Origin: Amaurobius ferox
Lineage: Eukaryota > Arthropoda > Arachnida > Araneae > Amaurobiidae
Length of the DNA: 64,000 bases
Reading direction: 5' to 3'
Assembly: GCA_951213105.1 (NCBI GenBank)
Contig: OX578139.1
Span: 73,292,684-73,356,683, forward strand
Each line of letters opens with the position of its first letter. The first letter of the stretch is position 1. Of this stretch, positions 62,784 to 64,000 are shown piece by piece. The position numbers and the translations under genes were made by a program. A model generated the notes under the pieces. That model was not told the DNA's origin. It saw only the letters and a program-made list of their open reading frames with translations, and made no database searches.

Positions 62784-63090
62784 CGTTAGCACGATAACTG
62801 CCGTAAAAATGAGTTTATCAAAATGAAATTTTAGTATGTTGTTCAGACGGTCTGTAGGACCTATGGGAATATAAATAAATAATATCACCCAATTAGTTTT
62901 TTATTGAACCCGGGTTGAAAAAATGAAATACATTGAACCCTATGGGACCTAATTTTTCAAACATTTTTTAAGTAAATTTAAAATTCACGAATTGCTTCGA
63001 AATTTTTAGGAAATATTCACATTATCCCATAGAATATATAAAAAAAAAATTCAGTAAAATATGTTAAGTAGTTTTTTAATTAAAAAAATT
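62682..63090 (-). mobile_element. HR-C copy 5, 3' part, minus
   Basis: The 3' hairpin (AACACTTTACAACAAAGTTG, AAAAGTGTT) is followed by an expanded (TCTG)n tract of about 14 units (62727-62782). AGACGGTCTGTAGGACCTAT and TATGGGACCTAATTTTTC follow as in copy 3. It stops near the TTCAGTAAAATATG...AGTTTTTTAA segment, so the 5' two-thirds is missing. Confidence 0.82.
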
Positions 63091-63489
63091 ATTTAATATA
63101 GGGAAAAAAACAAATTCAATTAAATTCTGACTTTGGGATATCTTCCAGAAAGAAAAGAGAGAGATATTATATAATAAATATCTCTCCATTTGTTTAAACG
63201 TTTTGCATATGGGAGTGGCTTCATATTTTAAGATAAATTTGGTAGATAACAATTTTTCATTTTTTAAAAATTTTATATAACTCTTCATGATAAATTTAAT
63301 TGATGGCATTTTAAATGCACTTTCCTACGTCCTAGAGAGTTAAAATTTGGTACACAGCTTAAATTTGTTGAACATTTTATTCGACAAAAATGATGGATCT
63401 TTAAATATAGATTATACATTTTTTTCGAAATGGCCTGAAAATAATCCCCGTTCACTTCTATAAATCATTGGTGTAATATTGTTAAAAAT
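63091..63489. repeat. Interspersed repeat shared with 45.2 kb
   Basis: TTGATGGCATTTTAAATGCA and AAAATTTGGTACACAGCTTA (63300-63361) match 45228-45290. Left of this no feature was recognised. Confidence 0.4.
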
Positions 63490-64000
63490 TCTGATGTGGA
63501 CAGCACATGTCTTTCTCTGCAGACTCATATTCGTTCTCTTTATTCATTCAATGATAATTTGAGTTTATCTGCACAACATAAGTATTTTAAATGACATTGA
63601 ATTTACACGTTAAACTTAAATTTGGTTCTCATTTGATAGCTGGACTTATTGTCAAAGGTGGCGTAGCGAAAACGCGAAAAAACTAGAATATCTCAAGAAC
63701 GGCTAGTCCTAGAGTAATGGGGTTAGTCTTATTCTTTTTGTTGTCAAAAATCACATATAAAATAGGAATTTAATTGATATAATTGAGCACACGTAGTCTT
63801 TTATTTTTATATATAACGATTTTTGCTGGCCATTTCGCAAAAATAGCCCGTTCCTTTTTCCCGAATCGTAGTAGAATAACCTACAAATGATTTATATACA
63901 AAATTTTGTTGAATTTGGTGTATAAATCACTTGTAGGTTATTGAAATATTATACTCTAAATTTTGTTAAATTTGGTTCATTAGTTTTTAGCTAGAGTGGA
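63490..64000 (+). mobile_element. HR-B copy 5, cut by window edge
   Basis: TCTGATGTGGACAGCACATG, TTTCTCTGCAGACTCATATT, the GGCGTAGCGAAAACGCGAAA segment, TATCTCAAGAACGGCTAGTC and the ~130-bp module are all present in order. The CAGA tract and hairpin would lie beyond 64000. Confidence 0.8.

Overview
The window is AT-rich, intergenic eukaryotic DNA made mostly of transposable elements and their debris. I found no intact host gene, no rRNA, no convincing functional tRNA, no CRISPR array and no operon-like layout. Tc1/mariner transposons with TA target sites, tRNA-headed SINEs with CAA tails, very long (AT)n/(CA)n/(CAGA)n tracts and many nested insertions point to an animal, most likely an arthropod. 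A spider or other arachnid is my guess, but I cannot prove it from the sequence.

The dominant component is a group of roughly 0.7-1.3 kb repeats that I call HR-A, HR-B and HR-C. Each has a short 5' palindrome and a 5' subterminal motif that matches the right arm of a hairpin at the 3' end. Each also has a microsatellite block ((CA)n or (CAGA)n) a few hundred bases before the 3' end. HR-A has nine recognisable copies plus a 5'-truncated one, HR-B has five copies or partial copies, three of them head to tail, and HR-C has five. The architecture resembles non-autonomous Helentron-type rolling-circle elements (HINE/DINE-1-like); this is inference from structure, since no Rep/helicase gene is present here. 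A fourth family, D, shares the CAGA tract and a 5' CCGT..ACGG palindrome.

Layout. 0.4-2.9 kb: two HR-C copies in direct order. 3.2-3.9 kb: HR-B. 4.9-6.2 kb: a dead Tc1 transposase split by a SINE. 7.1 kb: (AT)n/(GT)n. 8.7-9.6 kb: HR-A. 11.4-14.8 kb: family D, internally duplicated. 15.3-16.0 kb: diverged tandem repeat. 16.7-17.7 kb: mariner-like element with long inverted repeats. 18.7-19.0 kb: tRNA-derived SINE-E. 20.9-21.8 kb: HR-A. 22.8-23.75 kb: internally deleted Tc1. 24.8-25.6 kb: deleted mariner. 26.6-27.9 kb: HR-C (minus). 28.5 kb: SINE-C with a perfect target duplication. 29.35-29.64 kb: another SINE. 31.3-31.7 kb: Tc1 N-terminal remnant. 32.6-33.4 kb: a decayed protein-coding remnant. 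35.3-36.6 kb: HR-A with a SINE stub. 36.9-39.3 kb: family D then three HR-B units. 41.4-41.8 kb: reverse transcriptase remnant. 42-47 kb: mostly featureless AT-rich DNA. 47.2-48.9 kb: two minisatellites, one holding a SINE stub. 49.76-50.74 kb: TA-flanked transposon with a 130-codon DUF4817-like reading frame. 50.9-53.4 kb: HR-A, then an HR-A inserted inside an HR-C. 54.5-55.6 kb: direct duplication. 55.9-61.0 kb: four HR-A copies with SINE-E between. 62.3-64 kb: a transposon end, HR-C and HR-B at the edge.

The parts do not form a pathway. What can be read is insertion history: HR-A jumped into an older HR-C, SINEs jumped into Tc1, HR-A and a minisatellite, and deletion derivatives of DNA transposons remain.
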